From contig NZ_SCNN01000003.1 in the NCBI RefSeq assembly GCF_005503535.1, positions 62,001 through 126,000 on the forward strand: 64,000 nt of DNA, in the 5' to 3' direction. Shown here in pieces: positions 40,572 to 49,214 of the stretch. Source of the stretch: Mesorhizobium comanense (GTDB taxonomy: Bacteria > Pseudomonadota > Alphaproteobacteria > Rhizobiales > Rhizobiaceae). Below the pieces are notes generated by a model. The model saw only the letters and a list, made by a program, of their open reading frames with translations, searched no databases and had not been told where the DNA came from. Each line of letters begins with the position of its first letter. Positions within the stretch are counted from its first letter, which is position 1. A program made the translations under genes and the position numbers.

Positions 40572-41743
40572 CGACAGCAGCATCCGGCAAGAATCGCCTG
40601 GCCTTCTCCACCCGCACCATCCATGGCGGCCAGAGCCATGATCCGCTGACCGGCGCGGTCATGGTGCCGATCTACGCCACCTCGACCTACGGCCAGCAAT
40701 CACCCGGCGTGCACAAGGGTTTCGAATACGCCCGCAGCCAGAACCCGACGCGCTTCGCCTTCGAACGCGCCGTGGCAGACCTTGAGAGCGGCTCGGCGGC
40801 CTTTGCCTTCGCCTCGGGGCTGGCGGCGATCTCGACCGTGCTGGAGCTGCTCGACAGCGGCGCCCATATCGTGGCCACCGACGACATCTATGGCGGCTCG
40901 TTCCGGCTGATGGAGCGGGTGCGCAAACGCTCGGCCAATCTGCAGGTCTCGTTCGTCGACTTCACCGATCTCGCGGCGGTGGAGGCGGCGTTCCGGCCGG
41001 AGACGAAGCTGCTCTGGGTCGAGACGCCGACCAATCCGCTGCTTCGCATCGTCGACCTCGAAGGCGTGGCGGCGCTCGCCAGACGCAAGGGCATCCTGTC
41101 GGTCGCCGACAACACCTTCTGCAGCCCCTACATCCAGCGGCCGCTGGAACTCGGCATCGACATCGTGGTGCATTCGACGACGAAGTATCTCAACGGCCAT
41201 TCCGACATGGTCGGCGGCGTGGCGGTGGTCGGCGACAACAAGGATCTCGTCGCCCAGCTGAAATTCCTGCAGAACGCCATCGGCGCCATATCGGGCCCGT
41301 TCGACAGTTTTCTGGCCCTGCGCGGCCTGAAGACGCTGGCGCTCAGGATGGAGCGCCATTCCGACAACGGGCTGAAGATCGCGCAATGGCTGGAAGCGCG
41401 AAAAGATGTGCGCCGCGTCCTCTATCCCGGCCTCGCCAGTCATCCGCAGCACTCGATCGCGGTGCAGCAGATGCACGCTTTCGGCGGCATGATCACCGTA
41501 GTGCTCGACCGCGACCTCGCCGGAACGAAGCGCTTCCTGGAACGCACGCAACTGTTCACGCTGGCTGAGAGCCTGGGCGGGGTGGAAAGCCTGATCGAGC
41601 ACCCCGCGCTGATGACGCACGGCTCCATTCCCGCGGAGAAGCGGGAGGAGATCGGCATTTCGGATTCGCTGGTGCGGCTGTCGGCGGGAATCGAGGACGG
41701 AGACGACCTGATCGCGGATCTGGAGCAGGCGCTGGCGGGGTAG
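40568..41743 (+). CDS. Cystathionine gamma-lyase / Cys-Met-metabolism PLP enzyme
   Basis: A 391-residue PLP enzyme. VPIYATSTYGQQSPG and YARSQNPTRFAFERAVADLE are family motifs; Lys206 in HSTTKYLNGHSDMVGG binds PLP; RLSAGIEDGDDLIADL is the typical end. Coupling to a cystathionine beta-synthase suggests cystathionine gamma-lyase and reverse transsulfuration (homocysteine to cysteine), not gamma-synthase. Sequence alone cannot settle this. Confidence 0.9.
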   Translation: MTTAASGKNRLAFSTRTIHGGQSHDPLTGAVMVPIYATSTYGQQSPGVHKGFEYARSQNPTRFAFERAVADLESGSAAFAFASGLAAISTVLELLDSGAHIVATDDIYGGSFRLMERVRKRSANLQVSFVDFTDLAAVEAAFRPETKLLWVETPTNPLLRIVDLEGVAALARRKGILSVADNTFCSPYIQRPLELGIDIVVHSTTKYLNGHSDMVGGVAVVGDNKDLVAQLKFLQNAIGAISGPFDSFLALRGLKTLALRMERHSDNGLKIAQWLEARKDVRRVLYPGLASHPQHSIAVQQMHAFGGMITVVLDRDLAGTKRFLERTQLFTLAESLGGVESLIEHPALMTHGSIPAEKREEIGISDSLVRLSAGIEDGDDLIADLEQALAG

Positions 41744-41776
41744 AAGCTCCCGCTTAGACGAGCCAATCGCCGAAGC

Positions 41777-41937
41777 TGGCGCCGCCCCTCATTGCCCTGC
41801 CGGGCATTTCTCCCCGTAAACGGGGCGAAAGGGGCTAACCAGTGCCGCCGGTGATTGGCGAAAGCGGCGATGAGAGCCTCCCTCTTCCCGTCACTATACG
41901 GGGAGAGGATGCCGGCAGGCAGGTGAGGGGCGGCGCT
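41777..41937. repeat. Family A intergenic inverted repeat, copy A5
   Basis: GGCGCCGCCCCTCATTGCCC and AGGTGAGGGGCGGCGC are inverted ends. The arm CACTATACGGGGAGAGGATG, then GCCGGCAGGCAGG, is shared with copies A8 and A9. A core GTGATTGGCGAAAG is present. It lies between the gamma-lyase and GlxA-type regulator genes. Confidence 0.85.
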
Positions 41938-42008
41938 GACATCTGGTAATATAGATCGTCCCCACGCCCGATTGACCTAGCTCATCATTCGCCCGAACTA
42001 TTGCGCCC

Positions 42009-42977
42009 ATGGCCGCGCGCGATCCCCAAAAACCCACCGAGCCCGTTACCTTCGCGGTGCTGGTCTTTCCCGGCTTTCCGATGATGGCGTTCAGTTCCGT
42101 CATCGAACCGCTGCGCGCCGCAAACATCCTGGCGAAGAAGGAGTGCTACCGCTGGATCATCGTCGGCGCCACGAATGGCGCGGTCGAGGCCTCCAACGGC
42201 GTCGTCATCCAGCCCGGTTTCCATGCCAAGGCAGCGCCCAAGGCTGACCGGATCGTCGTCTGCTCGGGCGGCGACGCCGATCATCTCGTCGCCGAGGACG
42301 CGGCAAGCTGGATCCGCCGCAGCCTGCGCGGCGGCGCGCATATCGGTGCCGTGGCCGACGCGGCCTTCTTCCTGGCGCGGGCCGGCCTGCTCGACGGCCA
42401 TGCCTGCACCTTGCACTGGACCAGCCAGGCCGCCTTCACCGAGGCCTTTCCGGCGATCGAGCTCAGGCGCGACCTCTTCGTCATCGACCGCAAGCGCTTC
42501 ACCTCGGCGGGCGGCGTCGGCAGCCTCGACATGATGCTGGAGATCATCACCCGCGACTATGGCGCCGAACTCGCCGCCGGTGTCGCCGAATGGTTCGTGC
42601 ACAGCCAGCTGCGCTCCAGCGTCGACCGCAAGCTGATGCCGCTCAGGCTGCGCACCGGGGTTCGCAACGAGCTGGTGCTGTCGGCCATCGCCATCATGGA
42701 GGATGCCGTGGAGGAGAGGCTGGGAATGGCCGAACTCACCGCGCGGCTCGGCGTCTCCCCCGACAAGCTCGAACGCTCCTTCCGCTCCGAACTCGCCATC
42801 TCGCCCAACGGCTACTACCGGCGGCTCAGATTGAAGCGCGCCGCCGACCTGCTGGCGCATTCGACGCTGGCCGTGCGCGACGTCGCGCTGGCCTGCGGTT
42901 TTGCTTCGATGTCGAGTTTTGCCCGGGCGTTTCGCGAGGAGCATGGGCACCCGCCGAAACTTGCGCGGCGGCATTAG
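42009..42977 (+). CDS. GlxA-family AraC-type transcriptional regulator
   Basis: A 322-residue protein. The N-terminal DJ-1/PfpI-like domain (about 12-190) has VLVFPGFPMMAFSSVIEPLR and HIGAVADAAFFLARAGLLDG. The nucleophile-elbow cysteine of catalytic PfpI is replaced by alanine, as in regulatory members. Two C-terminal AraC helix-turn-helices (about 230-320) include MAELTARLGVSPDKLERSF and VRDVALACGFASMSSFARAF. Targets are unknown; the M24 gene 1.4 kb downstream is a candidate. Confidence 0.9.
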   Translation: MAARDPQKPTEPVTFAVLVFPGFPMMAFSSVIEPLRAANILAKKECYRWIIVGATNGAVEASNGVVIQPGFHAKAAPKADRIVVCSGGDADHLVAEDAASWIRRSLRGGAHIGAVADAAFFLARAGLLDGHACTLHWTSQAAFTEAFPAIELRRDLFVIDRKRFTSAGGVGSLDMMLEIITRDYGAELAAGVAEWFVHSQLRSSVDRKLMPLRLRTGVRNELVLSAIAIMEDAVEERLGMAELTARLGVSPDKLERSFRSELAISPNGYYRRLRLKRAADLLAHSTLAVRDVALACGFASMSSFARAFREEHGHPPKLARRH

Positions 42978-43015
42978 GAAGCTTGCCCTCGAAGACCGGG
43001 ACCAATGAAGCCTGG

Positions 43016-43459
43016 CTACTTCAGGTGGCCGACGACGCGCAAACCTTGGTCGGTAACTTCGATAGGGAAGCGTTTGCCGGTCGCATCTAGCACCGCGTGA
43101 ATAGCGTCTACGTCTTGTGAGAGAAGCGCCGGGGGCACATTGTCTGGTCTTGCTACCACCACAACCCGCCGGAATTCAATCCACTCTATCTCGACCAATG
43201 GGTAGACATTCAAAGGCCATAAATCCACGTAGGAACGAGGCGGGTATAAGTCGGGAAACACTGGCGACCATTCTTTATCATCGCCGACAAACTTGACTGC
43301 GATTCCCTTGACATCAACGCCAGAGGACTCCAATGCCTCGAACAGAGTTCGCCATTTTGTATTTGACATGAGCGAAGCCGCATAATTCTGCGTCGCTTCC
43401 TTTTTGGCGCCGAGCCGTCGCGCATTCATGTCTATCGCCGATTCTCTTCTTATTGGCAC
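43016..43459 (-). CDS. Hypothetical protein, 147 aa (DUF6678-like?)
   Basis: The core NTKWRTLFEALESSGVDVKG, KEWSPVFPDLYPPRSYVDLW and EIEWIEFRRVVVVARP is acidic with many aromatics. It recalls proteins I associate with DUF6678, but that is uncertain. A GTG at 43459 with GGAGC ten bases upstream is used; ATGs at 43429 and 43369 are alternatives. Base composition is lower in GC than flanking genes (29 of 60 bases G/C at 43201-43260). Confidence 0.65.
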   Translation of the reverse strand: MPIRRESAIDMNARRLGAKKEATQNYAASLMSNTKWRTLFEALESSGVDVKGIAVKFVGDDKEWSPVFPDLYPPRSYVDLWPLNVYPLVEIEWIEFRRVVVVARPDNVPPALLSQDVDAIHAVLDATGKRFPIEVTDQGLRVVGHLK

Positions 43460-43585
43460 GATTTAAGCTCCGACAGACATCGATGTATTCACCGGCTTGA
43501 GATGCCTCCACAATACCGACGAATGGCCCGACCCTGAGGAAGTGGAAAGCGGTCGGTGCGATCAATACAGTGCCTTTGGATCAGC

Positions 43586-43954
43586 ATGCATCAGGAGATG
43601 GAGTTGGACAACCATTTCGGCGATGAAGCATTTGCCTTTCAACCTTGGGAAACGCCTTTTGAGAACTCTGACATCGAACTGATTGATGTCGATTATTCCG
43701 AAGGCGGAGCACTGATCTTCCGTGTACGGGTGCAAGATTCAGGCTCGATCTATCGCATTTGCTTTGAGCATGTCTCGGCATTTCGCGTCCTTGACGAGCA
43801 TGGCCTTCTTGAGCTTTGGGAGAAGACGAAGGAACATGGGGGACGACCTGCCCGCACAACATTCAAGGTCAGAAATCATCTTTGGACGAAAGAGTGTCCA
43901 ATCTCGTTTGCCGCGTCGTGGAGGCGGTCGATGGGGGCTCAAAGCTATGAGTAG
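43586..43954 (+). CDS. Hypothetical soluble protein, 122 aa, resembling small immunity-type proteins
   Basis: It reads MHQEMELDNHFGDEAFAFQP with an acidic centre and FEHVSAFRVLDEHGLLELWE, later FKVRNHLWTKECPISF. The acidic, WxxE-rich single-domain look is like immunity proteins of polymorphic toxin systems, but no toxin gene is adjacent and I cannot name a family. GTG at 43556 or ATG at 43598 are other starts. It overlaps the next gene by eight bases. Confidence 0.6.
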   Translation: MHQEMELDNHFGDEAFAFQPWETPFENSDIELIDVDYSEGGALIFRVRVQDSGSIYRICFEHVSAFRVLDEHGLLELWEKTKEHGGRPARTTFKVRNHLWTKECPISFAASWRRSMGAQSYE

Positions 43955-44180
43955 TTCTAAGATGAAGAAATATATCTGGGCGTCGATCTTATACTATGGC
44001 GTAGTTTTTCTCGGATTTTTGATACTCCTTCTCCCCGCCACCCTGCTTGGCTTTTGGTGGGGCGTTCTTGCAGGAACCGGGTACCTCGCGCTTTTCATAT
44101 TTCTCAACGCGTGGCGGCGCAGACGACATCCGCGAAGCGCCTATCAGGTCGAATTGGCTAAACGGAGATTGGACGTCTAG
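43947..44180 (+). CDS. Small two-helix membrane protein, 77 aa
   Basis: MSSSKMKKYIWASILYYGVV starts a protein with two hydrophobic segments (about 9-30 and 33-54) and a basic tail (AWRRRRHPRSAYQVELAKRR). It is translationally coupled to the upstream ORF by an eight-base overlap, so the pair likely acts together. No family recognised. Confidence 0.6.
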   Translation: MSSSKMKKYIWASILYYGVVFLGFLILLLPATLLGFWWGVLAGTGYLALFIFLNAWRRRRHPRSAYQVELAKRRLDV

Positions 44181-44190
44181 TCGCTTGCTT

Positions 44191-44274
44191 GCAACGCTGG
44201 AGATTGGCGAAAGCCGGGATGATAACTGATCTCCCCCCTTGCGGGGGAGATGGCCGGCAGGCCAGAGAGGGGTG
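44191..44274. repeat. Partial family A repeat, copy A6 (right arm only)
   Basis: It contains the core GCAACGCTGGAGATTGGCGA and the right arm CCTTGCGGGGGAGATGGCCG/GCAGGCCAGAGAGGGGTG. A short CTCCCCCCTTGCGGGGGAG hairpin is intact, but the far left arm is missing. This truncation marks the right edge of the lower-GC patch. Confidence 0.75.
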
Positions 44275-44400
44275 ATGTCCCGCCAGCGTTTCGCGCTTAG
44301 ATCAGCGGTATCCCGCACAACGCATGCGGTTTTCCGCACAATGCCTCCACATCACCTGCGCCATGGTCTTGCCTTGCAACCCAGCCAAGGCCAGGCACCC

Positions 44401-45705
44401 ATGAGCATCGTCGTATTCGACCCCGACAGCACCGAGGACGTCAACTTCAAGGATCGCATGCGCCACCCCGTGGCTTCCGATCCCGCCGGCGGCATGTGGC
44501 TGTCCGACACCGAGCCGTCCTTCATCGACGCCGATGCGCTGCGCAAGGGCCGGCTGGCCAAATTGCGCGGCTGGATGCGCGAGGCCGGTTATGGCGGCGT
44601 CGTCCTGTTCGACCCCTACAACCAGCGCTACGCCACCGGCTCGCGCAACATGTTCGGCTATTTCCTGCGCAACTCGACGCGGTACTTCTTCATCCCGACG
44701 GACGGGCCGATCGTGCTGTTCGAATATCCGCAGAGCTACCATGTCTCCATGGTGCTCGACACGATCGACGAGGCACGTCCTTCCAAGCTCGTCTGGTCGT
44801 CGGTCTCGGGGCGCGACGACGAGACCGCCGGTCCGTTCGCCGACGAGATCGCCGAACTCCTGAAGAAGCATGGCGGCGGCTCGATGAAGCTCGGGCTCGA
44901 CCGCTGCAGCCATCTGCAGGCGCTGGCGCTGGAAAAGCGCGGCTGCGAGGTTCGCGACTGCCAGGGCGAGATTCTCGCGGTGCGCGCGGTGAAGACGCCG
45001 GAAGAGGTCAAATGCCTGCTGGCGTCGATGGCCGGCGCGGAAGCAGCGGTGGCGGCGGTGCGCGAGGCGATCAGGCCCGGCGTCTCCGAAAACGAGCTGT
45101 TCGCCATCATGTATGGCGAGGTGATCCGCCAGGGCGGCGAATTCATCGAGACGCGGCTTTTGACCTCGGGGCAGCGCACCAACCCCTGGTTCAACGAGGC
45201 CAGCGGCCGCAAGATCCGGCCGGGCGAGCTTTTGGCGCTCGATACCGACACGATCGGCTGCTACGGCTATTACTCGGATTTTTCCCGAACCTTCCGCTGC
45301 GGTCCGGGAAAACCCACCGCTTACCAGAAGTCCCTTTATCGCATGGCGCATGACCAGGTTCAGCACAACATCTCGATCGTCAAACCCGGCATGGCTTTCC
45401 GCGAAATCGCCGAGAAGGCGTGGAAAATCCCGGACCGGTTCGTCGACCAGCGCTATACTTCGGTGATGCATGGCGTGGGCATGCATGGCGAGACGCCGTT
45501 CATCGCGCATGCCATGGATTACGAGACCTATGGCCGCGACGGCCATGTCGTGCCCGGCATGGTGGTGAGCGTGGAAAGCTATATCGGCGAGAAGGGCGGC
45601 CGCGAGGGCGTCAAGCTGGAGGACGAGATCCTGATCACCGAGACCGGCACCGAACTGCTGTCGCGCTTCCCCTATGAGGATGAGTTTCTGGAGGGGCGAG
45701 GTTGA
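44401..45705 (+). CDS. M24-family metalloprotein related to DMSP lyase DddP
   Basis: A 434-residue pita-bread-fold (creatinase/aminopeptidase P) protein. Metal ligands D281, D283 (LALDTDTIG), D293 (SDFSRTF), H357 (MHGVG), E392 and E407 (KLEDE) are all present. Their spacing equals that which I recall for DddP (295, 297, 307, 371, 406, 421), and flanking text such as EFIETRLLTSGQRTNPWF matches the DddP clade. The position of the catalytic aspartate I recall (Asp377) is Gly363. It may therefore be a DddP-like peptidase or lyase with another substrate. The start ATG at 44401 has a weak site; the upstream part of the frame lies in repeat A6. Confidence 0.88.
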   Translation: MSIVVFDPDSTEDVNFKDRMRHPVASDPAGGMWLSDTEPSFIDADALRKGRLAKLRGWMREAGYGGVVLFDPYNQRYATGSRNMFGYFLRNSTRYFFIPTDGPIVLFEYPQSYHVSMVLDTIDEARPSKLVWSSVSGRDDETAGPFADEIAELLKKHGGGSMKLGLDRCSHLQALALEKRGCEVRDCQGEILAVRAVKTPEEVKCLLASMAGAEAAVAAVREAIRPGVSENELFAIMYGEVIRQGGEFIETRLLTSGQRTNPWFNEASGRKIRPGELLALDTDTIGCYGYYSDFSRTFRCGPGKPTAYQKSLYRMAHDQVQHNISIVKPGMAFREIAEKAWKIPDRFVDQRYTSVMHGVGMHGETPFIAHAMDYETYGRDGHVVPGMVVSVESYIGEKGGREGVKLEDEILITETGTELLSRFPYEDEFLEGRG

Positions 45706-45750
45706 TGGGCGCTGTGCATCCTCTGTCGGGCAGCGCAGCCTCCTTTCGCT

Positions 45751-45960
45751 TTCGTCATCCTAGGGCGGAGCAAGGAGCGCAGCGACGCAGCGCAGACCCT
45801 AGGATCCATGCCGTGATGCCGAGGCCCCGCAACGGCTATGGAATTCTGCTCCGCCGCGCCATTCGATCGAAGTTACGGCATGGATCCCTTGGGCTGCGGA
45901 GCAGCTCCAGGGGTCTCCGCGACGGAGCTTCGCTCCTGCTCCGCCCGTGGATGACGACGG
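45751..45960. repeat. Family B intergenic inverted repeat, copy B3
   Basis: Outer TTCGTCATCCTAGGGCGGAG and CTCCGCCCGTGGATGACGA are inverted. Inner GGATCCATGCCGT and ACGGCATGGATCC are inverted. A nested CTGCGGAGCAGCTCCAGG hairpin is included. It occupies most of the 322-base gap 45706-46027, in which I see no gene. Confidence 0.82.
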
Positions 45961-46027
45961 TTCGGAGCCTTCGAGGTTATGCCAGCGCGGGGGAGATGGT
46001 GACGTTGGCATGGGGTCCGGGCGCAGC

Positions 46028-46708
46028 ATGAAAACCCCCATCACCATCAAACGCGGCACCGTCGCCGCCGTCTTCATCGACCTTCAGGAAGAGCACCGGC
46101 AGGACCCGCGCTATCTGGTCGAGGGCTTCGCCGGAATCCTCGCCAACGTCCAGCGCCTGCAGGAAGCGGCGCGGCGGAACAAGGTACCGCTGCATCACTG
46201 GGCCTATATTGTCGACCTCGACAGCCAGGACCGTCCGTTTCACCCGATCGGCGAGGACGGCAAGTCGGCCTTCTCCGACAAGAGCGATCCGCTGACCGAG
46301 ATCTGCCATGAAGTGGCGCCTGCCGACGGCGAGGCGTTGCTGATCAAGGCCGAGGCCAGCGCCTTTCGCGGCGGGCCGGTGGCCGGCCGGCTCAAGGCCT
46401 CCGGCATAGAATGGCTTGTGGTGGCGGGCGTGTGGACCGAGGCCTGCATCGACGCCACCGTGAAGGATGCGGTGGCGAAGGGCTTTCGCGTGCTTTTGGT
46501 CAAGGATGCCTGCGGCAGCGGTAGTGCTGCCATGCACCAGACCGCGATCCTGAACCTCGCCAACCGGCTCTATGGCGGCGCGGTGACCGACACCGACGGC
46601 GCCTGCCGGCTGCTGGCGGGCGAGACGGTTACCGTCTGGCAGGTCGAGGGCTCGGTGCCGCTGCGCTTCACCTTCGACAACGCAGCCGATCTCTACGCCG
46701 GGCTTTGA
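46028..46708 (+). CDS. Isochorismatase-family cysteine hydrolase
   Basis: A 226-residue protein of the isochorismatase/nicotinamidase superfamily. The catalytic triad appears as Asp18 in VFIDLQEEH, Lys in LLIKAEASAF and Cys in GVWTEACIDATVKDA. The superfamily hydrolyses amides or vinyl ethers; the substrate is unknown. The start ATG at 46028 follows the B3 repeat. The stop overlaps a possible TTG start of the next gene, so they form an operon. Confidence 0.88.
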   Translation: MKTPITIKRGTVAAVFIDLQEEHRQDPRYLVEGFAGILANVQRLQEAARRNKVPLHHWAYIVDLDSQDRPFHPIGEDGKSAFSDKSDPLTEICHEVAPADGEALLIKAEASAFRGGPVAGRLKASGIEWLVVAGVWTEACIDATVKDAVAKGFRVLLVKDACGSGSAAMHQTAILNLANRLYGGAVTDTDGACRLLAGETVTVWQVEGSVPLRFTFDNAADLYAGL

Positions 46709-46713
46709 GCGCG

Positions 46714-47679
46714 ATGGCGGGCGAGCCTCCAGCCGGACGCGGCAAATACGCCGCCATGCTCGATCAGAAGTTCTGGGATTACATCGATCGGGTCAACGCC
46801 TGGTATCCGCCTGAGACCGTCGGCCTGCCGATAGACAAGCAAAGGGACATCTATGACCGGATGTGCCGGGCCTTCCATCAGGCCTATCCACCAAAAGTCA
46901 CCGCCGGCGACCGGTTGATCAGCCATGGCGACCTGGCTGTTCCGGTCAGGCGCTACCAACTCTCCGGCAAGGCCCCGCGGGCGGCGATCGTCTACTATCA
47001 CGGCGGTGGCTTCATCCTCGGCGGGCTCGACAGCCATGACGACATCTGCGCCGAACTCTGCGCCGGCACCGGTTTCGAGGTGCTGTCCGTCGATTACCGG
47101 CTGGCGCCGGAGCATCCGCACCCCGCCGCCTTCGACGACGCGCTGGCCGCCTTCACCTGGGCGGCAGGGACGAGCAGCCTGCCGATCGTGCTCTGCGGCG
47201 AAAGCGCCGGCGGCAATCTGGCGGCGGCGGTGGCGCAAGCGACGCGCCATCATGCCCAGGCGGCGATCGGCCAGGTGCTGATCTATCCCGGGCTCGGCGG
47301 CGACGAGAGCCGGGGCTCCTATGTCGAGCATGCGGCCGCGCCGCTTTTGTCGAGCAGGGATATCGCCTTCTACCGCGACATCAGGTCATCACCGGGGCAG
47401 TCCGCTGACGATCCGACGTTTTCGCCCTTGCGCGATACCGATTTCTCCGGCCTGCCGCCGACGGTCGTCTTCACGGCCCAGTGCGATCCGTTGTCGTCGG
47501 ACGGCGAAAGCTATCGCGACCATATCCTTGCCGCCGGGGGCAAGGCGTGGTGGCATGAAGAGCCCCGGCTCGTGCACAGCTTCCTGCGCGCCCGACCGAC
47601 GGTTCCGGCAGCCGCGCAGGCCTTCGCGCGCATCATCGCGGCGGTTGCCGCGCTTGGCCGACATGAGTGGCCTTACTGA
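46714..47679 (+). CDS. Alpha/beta hydrolase (HSL-family esterase)
   Basis: A 321-residue esterase/lipase of the hormone-sensitive-lipase group. The oxyanion motif is YYHGGGFILGG, the nucleophile is in GESAGGNLAAA, the acid is probably Asp in TAQCDPLSSDG, and the histidine is in LVHSFLRA. The ATG at 46714 is used; TTG at 46705 overlapping the previous stop is possible. It ends three bases before the convergent dnaQ end. Confidence 0.9.
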   Translation: MAGEPPAGRGKYAAMLDQKFWDYIDRVNAWYPPETVGLPIDKQRDIYDRMCRAFHQAYPPKVTAGDRLISHGDLAVPVRRYQLSGKAPRAAIVYYHGGGFILGGLDSHDDICAELCAGTGFEVLSVDYRLAPEHPHPAAFDDALAAFTWAAGTSSLPIVLCGESAGGNLAAAVAQATRHHAQAAIGQVLIYPGLGGDESRGSYVEHAAAPLLSSRDIAFYRDIRSSPGQSADDPTFSPLRDTDFSGLPPTVVFTAQCDPLSSDGESYRDHILAAGGKAWWHEEPRLVHSFLRARPTVPAAAQAFARIIAAVAALGRHEWPY

Positions 47680-47682
47680 CGA

Positions 47683-48417
47683 TCAGCTCTGCGCGGCCGT
47701 CGCGTCGGCGGGTTCCTGCGGGTTGAGCTTCAGCCAGAGCGCCTTTTCGCCAAGCGTGGCAACCATGGCTGCATGGGCGGCGCGCTCCGCTTCGGAGAGG
47801 CGCGGCAAAAGTGGCGCCGGGCGCTCGGGAATGACGATTTCGATCTGGCGGACGTTCTCGCCGCCCTGCGCAGCGCCACCGGCATTGTCGAGAATGAGCG
47901 CGGCCTGCTTGCCGCCGATCAGCTCGATATAGACTTCGGCCAGCAATTCGGAATCGAGCAGCGCCCCGTGCTTGGTGCGCCTGGTGTTGTCGATGCCGTA
48001 GCGCCGGCACAGAGCGTCCAGGGAATTGGGGCCCATCGGGTGCTTGCGGCGGGCCAGCGCCAGCGTGTCGACGACGACCCCGTTGTCGACGGGCGGGTGG
48101 CCGAGCCGGCCAAGCTCGACGTTGAGGAAGCCGATATCGAACGTCGCGTTGTGGGCGATCAGCTTGGCGCCGTCGGTGAACTTCAGCCACTCCTCGGCGA
48201 TCTCGGCGAAGGTCGGCTTGCCCTGGAGGTCGGCCGCGCTGATGCCATGCACGGCCTGCGCCTCGGCGTTGATCGCGCGCCCCTGCGGGTTGATGTAGTG
48301 GTGGAAGGTTTTCCCGGTCGGGAAACGGTTGACCAGCTCGACGCCGCCCAGCTCGATCACGCGGTCGTCGCGAGAATCGAGGCCGGTGGTTTCGGTATCG
48401 AAGATGATCTCACGCAT
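47683..48417 (-). CDS. dnaQ: DNA polymerase III epsilon subunit (3'-5' proofreading exonuclease)
   Basis: A 244-residue protein. Exo I FDTETTGLDSRDD, Exo II HNATFDIGFLN and Exo III HGALLDSELLAEVY carry the DEDDh catalytic residues. The C-terminal part (about 180-244) should bind the alpha subunit. The ATG at 48417 has GGAGCGAC upstream. Position near the origin, next to coaE, is conserved in Rhizobiales. Confidence 0.96.
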   Translation of the reverse strand: MREIIFDTETTGLDSRDDRVIELGGVELVNRFPTGKTFHHYINPQGRAINAEAQAVHGISAADLQGKPTFAEIAEEWLKFTDGAKLIAHNATFDIGFLNVELGRLGHPPVDNGVVVDTLALARRKHPMGPNSLDALCRRYGIDNTRRTKHGALLDSELLAEVYIELIGGKQAALILDNAGGAAQGGENVRQIEIVIPERPAPLLPRLSEAERAAHAAMVATLGEKALWLKLNPQEPADATAAQS

Positions 48418-48478
48418 CGAATCAGGTCGCTCCTGTTGGGGGGAGAATCGTGAGAGCGGAACAAAATGGCAATAGCTG

Positions 48479-48626
48479 TTTTCCCTTCTCCCCTTGTGGG
48501 AGAAGGTGGATTGGCGCGCCAGCGCCGAGACGGATGAGGGGTGTTCCAGCGGAATGAGACGTCGGTGTTCCCTGGAGCACCCGGTCGCCTTCGGCGACAC
48601 CTTCTCCCACAAGGGAGAAGGGAAAA
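48479..48626. repeat. Hairpin-pair intergenic repeat (A7) between dnaQ and coaE
   Basis: CCTTCTCCCCTTGTGGGAGAAGG near 48485 and CCTTCTCCCACAAGGGAGAAGG near 48600 are each hairpins and inverted copies of each other. CGCCAGCGCCGAGACGGATG lies between. The right arm touches the coaE stop codon. It lacks the GCAACG core and is a separate subtype. Confidence 0.75.
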
Positions 48627-49214
48627 TCAGCGCTCGCCGATCAGGCCCGTAACGATCGCATGGACCTGGGCGCGCGCCGCATCCATGCCCTGGCCTGTGT
48701 CGACAACGAAATCCGCAAGCTGCCGCTTTTCGGCATCCGGCACCTGCTTGGCCAGGATCGAGGCCAGTTTTTCTTCCGTCATGCCCGGCCGCGCCAGGAC
48801 GCGCTGGCGCTGGGCCTCGGCCGGCGCGGTGACGACCACGACCTTGTCGACCCGGCCGCGTCCGCCGGTTTCGAACAGCAGCGGTATGTCGAGCACCGCG
48901 ATCGATTCGCCGGCGCTACGATGCTTGGCCAGGAAGGCGTCGGCGTCGGCGCGCACCAGCGGATGGATGATTGCTTCGAGGCGCTTCAGCGCGTCGGCAT
49001 CGCCGAGCACGCGCGCGCCGAGCTTCGCCCGGTCTACCACGCCGCCGGCGGTGGTGCCCGGAAAGGCCGCCTCGACCAGCGGGGCGGCCTTGCCGGCATA
49101 GAGGCGATGCACCGTCTCGTCGGAATCGTGGACCGGCACGCCGGCCTCGGCGAACATTTTTGCTGTCGTCGACTTGCCCATGCCGATCGAGCCGGTGAGG
49201 CCGAGCACGATCAT
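48627..49214 (-). CDS. coaE: Dephospho-CoA kinase
   Basis: A 195-residue kinase for the last step of coenzyme A synthesis. [20 protein letters not shown] has the P-loop, [12 protein letters not shown] the family aspartate, and IIHPLVRAD and IPLLFETGG follow. It overlaps aroE by ATGA, in a maf-aroE-coaE operon. Confidence 0.96.
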   Translation of the reverse strand: MIVLGLTGSIGMGKSTTAKMFAEAGVPVHDSDETVHRLYAGKAAPLVEAAFPGTTAGGVVDRAKLGARVLGDADALKRLEAIIHPLVRADADAFLAKHRSAGESIAVLDIPLLFETGGRGRVDKVVVVTAPAEAQRQRVLARPGMTEEKLASILAKQVPDAEKRQLADFVVDTGQGMDAARAQVHAIVTGLIGER

